In this document: one piece after another, positions 36,737 to 46,545 of the stretch
Layout: each line of letters starts with the position of its first letter
Numbering within the stretch: the stretch's first letter is position 1
Source of the DNA: Pseudomonas azadiae
Lineage (GTDB): Bacteria; Pseudomonadota; Gammaproteobacteria; Pseudomonadales; Pseudomonadaceae
Reading direction: 5' to 3'
Length of the DNA stretch: 64,000 nt
Assembly: GCF_019145355.1 (NCBI RefSeq)
Contig: NZ_JAHSTY010000001.1
Coordinates: 1,984,001 to 2,048,000 of the forward strand
Made by a program: the position numbers and the translations under genes
The notes under the pieces: model-generated
The model's input: the letters and a program-made list of their open reading frames with translations, nothing else
Told to the model about the DNA's origin: nothing
Databases searched by the model: none

Positions 36737-37642
36737 TCAATGAAAGTACTGGGTATGTATCGCGCTGGCGCTGGAGAACGCTTTGACGATGCCCGCCGTG
36801 TCCACGTCCATGTGCTCGTCGACAGTGCGAATCAAATCCTGAGACTGCACAATTTCACGAAACCGCAGCGTCATGTCCAACTGGGTCTCGGCGGCCCTGT
36901 TGTTTTGCGTGTAGTCCAGATTGAATGCCGCCTTGATCTGCTCGCCGCTGGTAATAGCCAGTTGCGTGTTCATCGCCTCGGTGTCGTGAATCAACTGGTG
37001 CATGCGTCGACGCTCGGAGGCGGTGAGCGACGGAATCACGTGTTCGAAGATGTAATGATCGAACTGGATATGCCGTGCCTCATCCAGGCCATGAAAATGC
37101 AGGAGACGCGTCAGCAGGCTACGCTGCATCGGGTCGAGCACCTTCAAACGACGTTCGAACACGGTAATGATTGATTCGCCCACATAGGCGGTGGCACAGA
37201 GTGCGGCCAGCTTGATCCGCGGCGAGTCGTTTTCGTCATAGAGTGCACGACGCTCGTTGAACAGGTTGTCCTTGAGCTTGATGTCACGCCCGGACAAATG
37301 CCGGATGTACTGATAGAAGCTGCTGGCGTGGTTGATTTCTTCGGCGGCGAAACACGACAGCGCGCCATACAGTGCGTCCCCCGCGCCGAGCGTATCGTGG
37401 TCGGCCTGCGCTTCGCAGAGTATGCGCGTCATGGTATTGGCGACATGCATCTCGATTTCGGCCAGTTGCCCCAGTTCCTTGTACAGATAAGCCACTGCTT
37501 TTTCTTCCTGACCAGCCTCCCCGACCAGCGCCGTGGAGAGGAACTGCAACTCGGCATCAGTGCGGGCGGCGGCCCACTCCATGCGGTTGGGGTGCAAGTA
37601 ATTGATATGAGCCAGTTCGTTAATGTTCTTCAGAGCGTTCAT
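36737..37642 (-). CDS. AurF-like diiron oxygenase
   Basis: The 301-residue, all-helical ferritin-like protein has a diiron ligand pattern typical of PF11583 (AurF/CmlI N-oxygenases): EIEMH (62-66), EEINH (101-105), Glu156 in AYVGESIIT and DEARH (187-191). AurF and CmlI oxidise aryl amines to nitro compounds; other relatives hydroxylate N or C atoms. The ATG at 37642 is preferred to 37663, which would lie inside the TauD-like gene. The 10-base gap to the upstream gene indicates an operon. An N-oxidation in a small-molecule pathway is inferred. Confidence 0.8.
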   Translation of the reverse strand: MNALKNINELAHINYLHPNRMEWAAARTDAELQFLSTALVGEAGQEEKAVAYLYKELGQLAEIEMHVANTMTRILCEAQADHDTLGAGDALYGALSCFAAEEINHASSFYQYIRHLSGRDIKLKDNLFNERRALYDENDSPRIKLAALCATAYVGESIITVFERRLKVLDPMQRSLLTRLLHFHGLDEARHIQFDHYIFEHVIPSLTASERRRMHQLIHDTEAMNTQLAITSGEQIKAAFNLDYTQNNRAAETQLDMTLRFREIVQSQDLIRTVDEHMDVDTAGIVKAFSSASAIHTQYFH

Positions 37643-37652
37643 CGCGGTGTTC

Positions 37653-38561
37653 TCAATGGGCATAGGAAAGGGCGTTGAAGATGGTGCGGGCCGGGTCGTC
37701 GATCGCTCGACGCCCGTGCATGACACGGGTGTTGTCGATCAGCACCACGTCGCCGTGCTGCCAGCCGACGTCGACGGTGAAGCGCTCGCACACGGCCTCA
37801 ACGGCGAGCAACAGCTGCGGATCGATCGGTTCGCCATCGGCAAAGGTGATGCGTGGCGCTTCGTAATGGTTGGAGGGACCGAAAATACTGTTGGCGAAAC
37901 TCGGTCCAATCTCGTCTGAAAGCCGGCTGTTACGCACGGCGGGGGTGCGAAAGCGGTAAGTGATCGAATCGTCCGCATTGAGCTCGATCTGCGCGCCAGG
38001 GGTGCCGGCGGTGAGCGAGACCAAGTCCTGCAGCACGACGGACTCAATGCAGGCCGGTGCGCCTTCGCTGTGGGCCAACGCATGAAAGGCATAGGTCTTC
38101 CATTTAATGGCCTCCACGCGGCGGGCGTACAGGATGTCGCGCTCGCTGAACGCCGCGCGATGTTCGGGCGCCAGATGCCCATACACCGCCTTGCCATCGC
38201 ACAGGGTCGTCTGGGAACCGCGCGCCGGCGGCACTTGGCAATAGAACCAGCAGAGGTCTGGCCAGAAGGGGCTGTTGCCGTTTTCACAGTGCAGGCCCAC
38301 GGCGCCCAGTCCGGCGTCGACTTTCTGCGCCGTGTCGCCATCGAAACTGCGTGCGGGGTCCAGACTGATTCGACTGCTGCTCTGGCGAACCAACCGGGAG
38401 AACGCGTCAATGCTGTGGTCAAAGCCGCGCAGTACCAGGTAACCATGGGTGATCAACCACTGTTTCAGCATGCCGGGTTCCAGTGCATGCAGTGCCTGAG
38501 GCCTCTCGGGCACGACGATCAGGCCAGCGTGGGCGGTGTGGGGTGAAGTCAGGAGCTTCAT
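37653..38561 (-). CDS. TauD/clavaminate-synthase-like Fe(II)/2-oxoglutarate oxygenase
   Basis: The 302-residue TauD-family oxygenase has iron ligands His91 and Glu93 (H-x-E in GLHCENGNSPFW) and distal His282 in DNTRVMHGRR, with Arg292 for 2-oxoglutarate. The H-x-E rather than H-x-D triad is seen in the clavaminate synthase-like branch (AsnO, VioC), which hydroxylates amino acids or peptide-bound residues. It overlaps the AMP-ligase stop by four bases. A hydroxylation or desaturation step on an amino-acid-like or acyl intermediate is inferred. Confidence 0.8.
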   Translation of the reverse strand: MKLLTSPHTAHAGLIVVPERPQALHALEPGMLKQWLITHGYLVLRGFDHSIDAFSRLVRQSSSRISLDPARSFDGDTAQKVDAGLGAVGLHCENGNSPFWPDLCWFYCQVPPARGSQTTLCDGKAVYGHLAPEHRAAFSERDILYARRVEAIKWKTYAFHALAHSEGAPACIESVVLQDLVSLTAGTPGAQIELNADDSITYRFRTPAVRNSRLSDEIGPSFANSIFGPSNHYEAPRITFADGEPIDPQLLLAVEAVCERFTVDVGWQHGDVVLIDNTRVMHGRRAIDDPARTIFNALSYAH

Positions 38562-40114
38562 GCGCGAATCCTCGCGGTGCAGTCATTCAGGAACGCGGGC
38601 ACCTGGTCGCGACGGGGCCGTCCAGTCACCGTGAACAATCGACGCATGGCCTCTTCACTGCGCGGAATCAGCAGCGGCTGCGCAATCTGTTCAATTTCGT
38701 TGAGGTGTGTGCGGGCGAACGCTGCGATGGCGGCGCCGACGTCGGCCGGGTCGGCCTGGGCGTCGATGATAAACACGCCTCCCATGAACGCCTGCCGGTC
38801 GCCGTAGACAATCGCCTGCTCGACACCCGGCACTTGCCGGTAAGCGGCTTCGAGCCATTCGGGAGACACGTTGCGGCCATTGCCGGTGATGATCATGGTT
38901 TTTTTGCGACCGATGATGCTGACGAAGCCGTCTGCGTCGATCCGGGCCAGGTCGCCGGTGTGCAGCCAGCCTTCATCATCGAGGGCGCAACTGCTGGGGT
39001 CTTCATTGGTGTACCCGGCAAACAGCGAACTGCTGCGCAGCAGCAGCTCACCGTCCGCGCCCAGGCGCAACGTGACATGCGGCAATGCTTGCCCGACGCT
39101 GCCCACGCGGTTCGCGCCGCGAAAGTTCCAAGTGGCCACCGAACTGTTCTCGCTGAGGCCATACCCTTGAAATACATCAATGCCTGCTCGCTGCAGGCGC
39201 AGCAGGACCTCCACGTCCACTGGGCCGCCACCGGCCGCCAGCAGCGGCAATCGCGGCGTACCGAATAACCCTTCGATGCGCTCGATGGCCCCCAGGGTTT
39301 CAACGCGCCGGGCAATCGCCTCGACCAGCGCCGGGGTCAGTGTCATGGCCGTGGGTCGTGCCTGACGGATCAAGTCCAGGCGGTCTTCGGCGATCACTCC
39401 CGGGCTGCCAAGGGGAGCGAGGCTGGGTGCGGGCAACAGCACGGCACCGCCAGACGTCAGGGGCATATAGAGCGCGGTGACCTGTTCGATCAACAGGCTC
39501 AATGGCACCAGAACCAGGTAGCGCTGATAATCATCGCGCCGCGCCCGTTGCCACAGCGCTTCGACCAATGCGCCCAACCCGTCGCGCCGGATCTTCACAC
39601 CTTTGGGCCGGGACGTCGTACCGGAGGTGTGAATCACCTTGATCACGCTGTCGGTGGCGGCGCACGCGGCGGGCGTCGACACCCGGCCCGGCGCAGGCTC
39701 ATTGACCACCGAGACGCTGCGCACCGCCGCGGACAGCCTCAGCCCGGCGCAACGCCACATATCCAGGGTGCGTTCGCCCGCTTCGTCGACCAGGACCAGC
39801 GCACACCCCTGCAACAGATGCCGCGCCTGATCCACGGAAAACGCCAGGGGTACAGGCACCTCGACCCGTGCAGCCAGCATTGATGCCAGATCGGCCACCA
39901 CCCACTCGACGCTGTTCCCCATCACCAGGCCCACCTGGCCGGCGGCGGGCGTATCATCGATCAGGACGCTCGCCAACCGTTGTGCCTGGGCCACCAGTTG
40001 TCGATAGGTGAGTGCCACCGCCTCGGGCGCCGTACAATCCGCCGCCAGTTGCACCACGGCAGGCGCATCCGGTGTGTGCAGCGCCTGCGCCATGATTTCA
40101 CTCAGGACATTCAT
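38558..40114 (-). CDS. Acyl/aryl-adenylating enzyme (ANL superfamily)
   Basis: The 518-residue ANL protein has the P-loop motif HTSGTTSRPKGVKI (A3, about 173-186), the acceptor motif GYGLSENSSVATW (A5), LHTGDLARID (A7) and GRKKTMIITGNGRN (A8 hinge). At the position of the catalytic A10 lysine the sequence reads TVTGRPRRDQV, so Lys appears replaced by Arg. No carrier-protein domain is fused, so an acyl-adenylate may be handed to a separate acceptor. It overlaps both neighbours by four bases. The substrate is unknown; long-chain fatty acids are a plausible guess. Confidence 0.85.
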   Translation of the reverse strand: MNVLSEIMAQALHTPDAPAVVQLAADCTAPEAVALTYRQLVAQAQRLASVLIDDTPAAGQVGLVMGNSVEWVVADLASMLAARVEVPVPLAFSVDQARHLLQGCALVLVDEAGERTLDMWRCAGLRLSAAVRSVSVVNEPAPGRVSTPAACAATDSVIKVIHTSGTTSRPKGVKIRRDGLGALVEALWQRARRDDYQRYLVLVPLSLLIEQVTALYMPLTSGGAVLLPAPSLAPLGSPGVIAEDRLDLIRQARPTAMTLTPALVEAIARRVETLGAIERIEGLFGTPRLPLLAAGGGPVDVEVLLRLQRAGIDVFQGYGLSENSSVATWNFRGANRVGSVGQALPHVTLRLGADGELLLRSSSLFAGYTNEDPSSCALDDEGWLHTGDLARIDADGFVSIIGRKKTMIITGNGRNVSPEWLEAAYRQVPGVEQAIVYGDRQAFMGGVFIIDAQADPADVGAAIAAFARTHLNEIEQIAQPLLIPRSEEAMRRLFTVTGRPRRDQVPAFLNDCTARIRA

Positions 40115-40785
40115 GCCGCCACCTGCTCGGTATGGGCGATCAGGTGATCAAACGCAGAAAACTTCAACCGGCCGCAGTACTGGTTGAACAGATGCGAGCA
40201 CTCTTCGAGCAGAATCACGCCGGTCTGCGGCGACTGCGCGTAGTAAGTGCCCCACTGCTGCAGTTCCTGCGGCGACAGCCGAGCACTTTCGGCCTCGCCC
40301 ATGACCCGCAGCGGAATGCCGTGGTACTTGAGCAAAACGCGCAACCTGCGCGTCGACGTGCACAGGATGGCTTTGGCGCCCATGAACCAGGCGAGTATCG
40401 GCAATGCCTTGATAATTTCCGCGGCGGCATGGGAGTCGTCAGACGCCAGCGAGCCGATCTCAACGATGTGTTCCCGCCGCAGTACCTGCTTGCTCAGCCC
40501 CGCCAGCACGGTTTCGATCGGTGTGTCGAAATAGCGCTCGGAAAAAAGTGGCCGGGCAGGCGACGCGAAGGAGATGCCCGCGCAGGCGGTCAACGCACCA
40601 CTGGCCAGGTTGCGACGCGCCACCAGCCAATCGGAACCGGGCGTCATCTCGGCCCCGTAACGGCGCTGATAAATATCCTTGATATAGGCTAATGTTTCTG
40701 GTGCACCCTGCTCGCTTCTTCTAATTATTTCGAACCGTGCATGATCATTTTCATCTTGGCTTGAAGTGTGCAGAAAACTATTCAT
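40111..40785 (-). CDS. Thermostable-hemolysin family protein, first gene of operon
   Basis: The 224-residue product matches the thermostable hemolysin (delta-VPH, PF12261) family. It has an N-terminal IYQRRYGAEMTPGSDWLVARR, then FSERYFDTPIETVLA, EIGSLASDDSHAAAEIIKALP and a C-terminal LSPQELQQWGTYYAQSP. Despite the name, family members resemble GNAT-like acyltransferases in fold, as I recall it. No signal peptide or transmembrane helix is visible, which argues against a secreted haemolysin. The ATG at 40785 has an AGGGA site upstream. It is followed with four-base overlap by the AMP-ligase, so acyl transfer from an adenylate is inferred. Confidence 0.78.
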   Translation of the reverse strand: MNSFLHTSSQDENDHARFEIIRRSEQGAPETLAYIKDIYQRRYGAEMTPGSDWLVARRNLASGALTACAGISFASPARPLFSERYFDTPIETVLAGLSKQVLRREHIVEIGSLASDDSHAAAEIIKALPILAWFMGAKAILCTSTRRLRVLLKYHGIPLRVMGEAESARLSPQELQQWGTYYAQSPQTGVILLEECSHLFNQYCGRLKFSAFDHLIAHTEQVAA

Positions 40786-41024
40786 GACGTATCCCTGTGA
40801 ACGGCATTTGCCGATCACAAAGCTACGTAACCGCCACTCGGACGAAAATGCTCAGCCAGGACAACAAGTCGATTGAAACGGACGACTGACATAATCAGAC
40901 ACAAAAACGTTCAGCCGAGCGGGGCTGGCACTTTGCCACAAGTCAAGGCATGCTAGCCGCCCTCCGGGCGTCCGGCTTATAGTGCACGTCGCGCGCCAGT
41001 CCAGCCAAACCGCAGGATCACAGC

Positions 41025-44000
41025 TTGTCCAAAGTCACGCCGCCCACTCCCCTGCGCGCCGCTCATATAGCGCCGGGAGCGCCCCTGCACGGCACCCTCA
41101 AGGGCGCGTTGGCGACGCTTGTCCTCCTGCTGCTTGCGCTTTTGTTCTGGCAACTGCTGGATCAACTGCAGCAGAACCAGAAGGACCAGCAGCAATACAC
41201 CATCGACTACAGCGCCGACCTGGCTGAACAGATCAGCCTGAACATGGCCCTCAGCGCCAAGATCGCCCTGAACCTGCTCCCGATGGTCGAACCGCCCCGT
41301 GACAGCGAACAGCAAGTGGCCTTGATGCGCATGCTGCAGCGCTCGCTGCCGGAGCTGCGCAGCGTTGCCCTGCTCGCCCCCAGCGGCGCAATGATCAGTG
41401 ACAGCGCCACCGACAGCCAGGATGGCGCCTGGCTCGAAGAACTGGTCCAGCGCAGCCACTCCCAATCTTATTACCTGAGCAACAGCAACGACGGCAACCT
41501 CATCTATCTGCTGCTGCACCAGCCCAGCGGCGGCTCGAAGATGTATTGGGCGCTGCGCCTGACGCCCGACTACCTGGCCAGCCTGACGCGCCAGGACGGC
41601 CAGGACCAACGCCCGACGTGGGTTATCGAGAATCGCCTCAACCAGCGCGTCATCAGCCGTGACAGCGGCATGCCAGCCCAATGGGCCGGTGCCCTGACGC
41701 CGGACGAAATGAACAAAAGCGTGCTGGTCACGCCCCTGAGCAAAAGCGACTGGCAATTGCGCGGGCTGTTCGACCGCACCGCCGTGCTGGAACAACTGCT
41801 GCCGGCGTTTATCGGCAAATGCCTGCTGGGCCTGGCGTTCTCGCTGATCCCGGTGATCGTGCTGCTGAACATGCGCCGCCGTCAGCGCCAGGTCAACGAA
41901 GGCCGGCGGCGCTACCAGGACATTTTCGAAGGCACCGGCGTGGCCCTGTGCGTGCTTGACCTTTCTGGCCTCAACGCCTTTTTCGACAAGACCGCCTTGC
42001 AGACTCGTGAACACTTGCATGCCTGGCTGCAGGACAACCCCGACGAGCGCAAGCGACTGCTCAAGGAGCTGCGCGTCACCGAGGTCAACCAGGTGGCGGT
42101 GCGCCTGTTGAATGTGAGCTCCTGCGAAGAAGCCTGGGACCGCCTGATCGATGACTGCCCGCACAACGCCACCGCGATCGGTTACTCGATACTCGAAGCC
42201 TTCCTGGCCCGCCAGAACCAGTTGGAGCTTGAGATCCAGCTCAAGGACGTGGCCGGCAACGACCAATACCTGTGGCTGGTCATGCGCCTGCCGGAGCAGC
42301 AGGACGATTTCAAGGCCGTGATCCTCAGCATCAGCGATATCACCAGCCGCAAGCTGATCGAGCTGTCGCTGGTGGAGCGTGAGGGGTTCTGGTCGGACGT
42401 GGTCCGCACCGTGCCCGACCACCTGTATGTGCAGGACGTCATCAGCCAGCGCATGATCTTCAGCAACCACCATTTGGGCCATACCCTCGGGTATAACAAA
42501 GCCGAACTGCAGCAAATGGGCGAGTACTTCTGGGAAATCCTGCTGCACCCCGAAGACGCCGAGCATTATCACGACCTGCGCCAGCAACAGCGCCAGATCG
42601 GCTACACCACCCAATTGCAGTGCCAGTTGCGCTTTCGCCATCGCAATAACCAGTGGCGCCGCTTCGACATTCGCGAACAAGCCCTGGCCCGCGACAAGAC
42701 GGCGCAGATCACCCGCATTATCGGCGTGGCCAAGGACATCACCGACCAGATCGAAGCCAGCGAATCCCTGCGCGACAGTGAAAAGCGCTACCGCATGTTG
42801 GCCGAAAGCATCAGCGACGTGATCTGCTCCACCGACAGCCAACTGGCCCTCAACTACATCAGCCCTTCGGTCAACGCGGTGCTGGGCTATGACGTGGACT
42901 GGGTGTTCAAGCACGGCTGGCAGTCGATCATCGCCAATCCCAAGCAATTGAACGGCATTTATAGCCTGATGGAACAGGTCAGCCGCGCGCTGGGCAACCC
43001 CGAGGCGCTGAACACGCTGCGCGATGACATTCAAACCCAACTGTTCCTGTTCGATTGCCTGCGCGCCGACGGGCGCAAGGTGCTGATCGAGCTGCGCCTG
43101 GTGCTGGTATGGGATGAGCACGGCGCTTTCGAGGGCATCCTTGGCGTGGGTCGCGACATCAGCCAGCAACGCCGCGCCGAGAAAGACCTGCGCATGGCGG
43201 CCACGGTATTCGAGCATTCCACCTCGGCGATCCTGATTACCGACCCGGCGGGCTATATCGTGCAGGCCAACGAGGCGTTCAGCCGGGTCAGCGGCTACGC
43301 GGTGAGCGATGTACTCGACCAGTTACCGAACATGCTCACCGTCGACGAACAGCAGGAAGCGCACCTGCGCTACGTGCTCAAGCAATTGCACCAGCACAGC
43401 ACCTGGGAAGGCGAAGTGTGGCTCAAGCGCCGCAACGGCGAGCATTACCCGGCGTGGGTCGGCATTACCGCCGTGTTCGACGACGAAGGCGACCTGGCCA
43501 GCTACGTGTGTTTCTTCAGTGATATCAGCGAGCGCAAGGCCAGCGAACAGCGCATCCACCGCCTGGCCTATTACGATGCCCTGACCCACCTGCCCAACCG
43601 CACGCTGTTCCAGGACCGCCTGCACACCGCGTTGCAGGCGGCCGAGCGGCAGAAGTCGTGGGTGGTGCTGATGTTCCTCGACCTCGACCGCTTCAAACCG
43701 ATCAACGACTCCCTGGGCCACGCCGCCGGCGACCGCATGCTCAAGGAAATGGCCACGCGCCTGCTGGGCTGCGTGGCCGAAGACGACACCGTGGCGCGCA
43801 TGGGCGGCGACGAGTTCACCTTGCTGCTGCAACCACGGGTCAACCGTGAACTGGCATTGAACCGCGCGATTCATGTGGCCGAACAGATCCTCGCCAGCCT
43901 GGTGAAGCCCTTTGTACTGGAAGGCCGCGAATTCTTCGTGACCGCCAGCATCGGCATCGCCCTCAGCCCGCAGGACGGCAATGAGCTGAGCCAGCTGATG

Positions 44001-44876
44001 AAAAACGCTGACACGGCGATGTATCACGCCAAGGAACGCGGCAAGAACAACTTCCAGTTCTACCAGGCCGACATGAACGCCAGTGCGCTGGAACGCCTGG
44101 AGCTGGAAAGCGACTTGCGTCATGCCTTGGAACAGAACGAATTCGTGCTTTATTACCAGCCACAGTTCAGCGGCGACGGCAAGCGCCTGACCGGCGCCGA
44201 AGCCCTGCTGCGCTGGCGCCATCCACGCCGCGGGCTGGTGCCGCCGGGGGATTTCATCCCGGTACTGGAAGAGTTGGGCCTGGTGGTGGATGTCGGCGAC
44301 TGGGTCATCAGCGAAGCCTGCCGCCAGCTCAAGACCTGGCACCAGAACAAGGTGCGCGTGCCGAAAGTCTCGGTGAACATCTCGGCGCGGCAGTTCTCCG
44401 ACGGCCAGCTCGGCACGCGCATCGCCACCATCCTCAAGGACACTGGCCTGCCGCCTGCGTGTCTGGAGCTGGAGCTGACCGAAAGTATCCTGATGCGCGA
44501 AGTCAACGAGGCCATGCAGATCCTCGACAGCTTAAAAAACCTGGGCCTGAGCATTGCGGTGGACGACTTCGGTACCGGTTATTCCTCGCTCAACTACCTC
44601 AAGCAATTCCCCATCGATGTGCTGAAGATCGACCGCACCTTCGTCGATGGCCTGCCGTCAGGCGAGCAGGATGCACAGATCGCCCGCGCCATTATCGCCA
44701 TGGCCCACAGCCTGAACCTGGCGGTGATCGCCGAGGGTGTGGAAACCCATGAGCAGTTGGACTTCCTGCGCGAGCATGGCTGCGATGAGGTGCAGGGTTA
44801 TCTGTTCGGGCGGCCGATGCCGGCGAATCGGTTCGAGGCGCAGTTCAGTAATGATGCGCTGTTCATGTTCGACTGA
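41025..44876 (+). CDS. Membrane-anchored PAS-GGDEF-EAL c-di-GMP enzyme
   Basis: The 1283-residue sensor has an N-terminal membrane segment (about 28-48) and a periplasmic or sensor region up to about residue 265. A second membrane segment at about 262-282 is followed by four PAS domains (about 300-820), GGDEF at 927-931 and EAL starting at Glu1059. The EAL motifs [36 protein letters not shown] and EGVE are intact, so phosphodiesterase activity is likely. The I-site before GGDEF reads AEDD rather than RxxD, so feedback inhibition is probably absent. The start is TTG at 41025 with AGGA upstream; no ATG serves the N-terminus. Confidence 0.85.
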   Translation: MSKVTPPTPLRAAHIAPGAPLHGTLKGALATLVLLLLALLFWQLLDQLQQNQKDQQQYTIDYSADLAEQISLNMALSAKIALNLLPMVEPPRDSEQQVALMRMLQRSLPELRSVALLAPSGAMISDSATDSQDGAWLEELVQRSHSQSYYLSNSNDGNLIYLLLHQPSGGSKMYWALRLTPDYLASLTRQDGQDQRPTWVIENRLNQRVISRDSGMPAQWAGALTPDEMNKSVLVTPLSKSDWQLRGLFDRTAVLEQLLPAFIGKCLLGLAFSLIPVIVLLNMRRRQRQVNEGRRRYQDIFEGTGVALCVLDLSGLNAFFDKTALQTREHLHAWLQDNPDERKRLLKELRVTEVNQVAVRLLNVSSCEEAWDRLIDDCPHNATAIGYSILEAFLARQNQLELEIQLKDVAGNDQYLWLVMRLPEQQDDFKAVILSISDITSRKLIELSLVEREGFWSDVVRTVPDHLYVQDVISQRMIFSNHHLGHTLGYNKAELQQMGEYFWEILLHPEDAEHYHDLRQQQRQIGYTTQLQCQLRFRHRNNQWRRFDIREQALARDKTAQITRIIGVAKDITDQIEASESLRDSEKRYRMLAESISDVICSTDSQLALNYISPSVNAVLGYDVDWVFKHGWQSIIANPKQLNGIYSLMEQVSRALGNPEALNTLRDDIQTQLFLFDCLRADGRKVLIELRLVLVWDEHGAFEGILGVGRDISQQRRAEKDLRMAATVFEHSTSAILITDPAGYIVQANEAFSRVSGYAVSDVLDQLPNMLTVDEQQEAHLRYVLKQLHQHSTWEGEVWLKRRNGEHYPAWVGITAVFDDEGDLASYVCFFSDISERKASEQRIHRLAYYDALTHLPNRTLFQDRLHTALQAAERQKSWVVLMFLDLDRFKPINDSLGHAAGDRMLKEMATRLLGCVAEDDTVARMGGDEFTLLLQPRVNRELALNRAIHVAEQILASLVKPFVLEGREFFVTASIGIALSPQDGNELSQLMKNADTAMYHAKERGKNNFQFYQADMNASALERLELESDLRHALEQNEFVLYYQPQFSGDGKRLTGAEALLRWRHPRRGLVPPGDFIPVLEELGLVVDVGDWVISEACRQLKTWHQNKVRVPKVSVNISARQFSDGQLGTRIATILKDTGLPPACLELELTESILMREVNEAMQILDSLKNLGLSIAVDDFGTGYSSLNYLKQFPIDVLKIDRTFVDGLPSGEQDAQIARAIIAMAHSLNLAVIAEGVETHEQLDFLREHGCDEVQGYLFGRPMPANRFEAQFSNDALFMFD

Positions 44877-44901
44877 GGTCTTGTAGTGGGGCGAATGGCC
44901 T

Positions 44902-44977
44902 CATCGCGGGCAAGCCCGGCTCCCACATTTTGACTGTGTGAACCCGATCAAGTGTGGGAGCTGGCTTGCCTGCGATA
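44902..44977. repeat. REPIN-like inverted REP pair
   Basis: ATCGCGGGCAAGCCCGGCTCC...GGAGCTGGCTTGCCTGCGAT, imperfect pair between the GGDEF-EAL gene and glyA. Confidence 0.75.
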
Positions 44978-45108
44978 GCGTCCGCCCAGGCACCGCCTAT
45001 CCCCAAGTGAACCCCGCTTGTGCGCGACATGATGTCCTTTCATATGCCATCTAAAACCCATTGGGTTAGAATGCCCTCCTTTTCTGCCCCCGATCCTTGA
45101 GGACCGCC

Positions 45109-46362
45109 ATGTTCAGCCGTGATTTGACTATTGCCAAGTACGACGCCGATCTCTTTGCCGCCATGGAGCAAGAAGCCGTGCGCCAGGAAGAGCACATTGA
45201 GCTGATCGCTTCGGAAAACTACACCAGCCCCGCGGTGATGGAGGCTCAAGGTTCGGTGCTGACCAACAAGTACGCCGAAGGCTACCCAGGCAAGCGCTAC
45301 TACGGCGGCTGCGAGTACGTCGACGTGGTTGAGCAACTGGCCATCGACCGTGCCAAGCAACTGTTCGGCGCCGATTACGCCAACGTCCAGCCCCACGCCG
45401 GTTCCCAAGCCAACAGCGCCGTGTACCTGGCCCTGCTGCAAGGCGGCGACACCATCCTGGGCATGAGCCTGGCCCACGGCGGTCACCTGACCCACGGCGC
45501 CAGCGTTTCCTCCTCCGGCAAGCTGTACAACGCCGTTCAATACGGTATCGATGCCAACGGCCTGATCGACTACGACGAAGTCGAGCGCCTGGCGGTCGAG
45601 CACAAGCCAAAAATGATCGTGGCCGGTTTCTCTGCCTACTCGCAGATCCTCGACTTTCCGCGCTTCCGTGAAATCGCTGACAAGGTTGGCGCCTACCTGT
45701 TCGTCGACATGGCTCACGTGGCGGGCCTGGTCGCTGCGGGCGTCTACCCGAACCCGGTGCCTTACGCTGACGTGGTCACCACCACCACCCACAAGACCCT
45801 GCGCGGTCCACGTGGCGGCCTGATCCTGGCACGCGCCAACGCCGAGATTGAGAAGAAGCTGAACTCCGCCGTATTCCCGGGCGCCCAGGGTGGCCCGCTG
45901 GAGCACGTGATCGCCGCTAAAGCGATTTGCTTCAAGGAAGCGCTGCAGCCTGAGTTCAAGACCTACCAGCAACAAGTGGTGAAGAACGCCAAGGCCATGG
46001 CCGAAGTGTTTATCGAGCGTGGCTTTGACGTGGTCTCCGGCGGTACCGAAAACCACCTGTTCCTGCTGTCGCTGATCAAGCAGGACATTTCCGGTAAGGA
46101 TGCTGACGCCGCCCTCGGCAAAGCCTTCATCACCGTGAACAAGAACTCCGTGCCGAACGACCCACGTTCGCCGTTCGTCACCTCCGGCCTGCGCTTCGGC
46201 ACCCCGGCGGTGACCACTCGCGGCTTCAAGGAAGCCGAGTGCAAGGAGCTGGCCGGCTGGATCTGCGACATCCTGGCGGACCTTTCCAACGAAGCCGTGA
46301 TCGATGCGGTGCGTGAGAAGGTCAAGGCCATCTGCAAGAAGCTGCCGGTATACGGCGCTTAA
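45109..46362 (+). CDS. glyA: Serine hydroxymethyltransferase
   Basis: PLP enzyme that converts serine and tetrahydrofolate to glycine and methylene-tetrahydrofolate. The 417-residue product has the PLP lysine in [14 protein letters not shown] (about 223-236), plus [24 protein letters not shown] and the C-terminal [15 protein letters not shown]. The length is exactly that of the family. The ATG at 45109 is supported by TTGAGGA upstream and by the family start MFSRDL; the longer frame from 45097 lacks support. A terminator follows. Pseudomonas often carries more than one glyA; this appears to be a canonical copy. Confidence 0.96.
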   Translation: MFSRDLTIAKYDADLFAAMEQEAVRQEEHIELIASENYTSPAVMEAQGSVLTNKYAEGYPGKRYYGGCEYVDVVEQLAIDRAKQLFGADYANVQPHAGSQANSAVYLALLQGGDTILGMSLAHGGHLTHGASVSSSGKLYNAVQYGIDANGLIDYDEVERLAVEHKPKMIVAGFSAYSQILDFPRFREIADKVGAYLFVDMAHVAGLVAAGVYPNPVPYADVVTTTTHKTLRGPRGGLILARANAEIEKKLNSAVFPGAQGGPLEHVIAAKAICFKEALQPEFKTYQQQVVKNAKAMAEVFIERGFDVVSGGTENHLFLLSLIKQDISGKDADAALGKAFITVNKNSVPNDPRSPFVTSGLRFGTPAVTTRGFKEAECKELAGWICDILADLSNEAVIDAVREKVKAICKKLPVYGA

Positions 46363-46378
46363 TAGCAGTTGCTTGAAC

Positions 46379-46410
46379 AAAAAGCCCGGCTGAAGAGTCG
46401 GGCTTTTTTA
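46379..46410 (+). terminator. Intrinsic terminator after glyA
   Basis: AAAAAGCCCGG...TCGGGCTTTTTTA hairpin 15 bases after the stop. Confidence 0.92.
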
Positions 46411-46440
46411 TGCCAATTTCAATTTGAAACAGGGTCAACT

Positions 46441-46526
46441 GTGGGAGCTGGCTTGCCTGCGATGGCGGTGGCCAGTCATTGATGGAATAACTGACAGACC
46501 GCCATCGCAGGCAAGCCAGCTCCCAC
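46441..46526. repeat. REPIN (REP doublet)
   Basis: GTGGGAGCTGGCTTGCCTGC...inverted copy ending CAGCTCCCAC, arms about 30 bases with GGCGGT extensions, enclosing a short spacer. It lies between the convergent glyA and COG0523 GTPase genes. Confidence 0.92.
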
Positions 46527-46545
46527 ATTTTGAAGGCATTTCAGG

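Noticed and set aside
40977..43217. 746-residue minus-strand frame opposite the GGDEF-EAL gene
   Set aside because: Shadow of a strongly conserved multidomain protein on the other strand.
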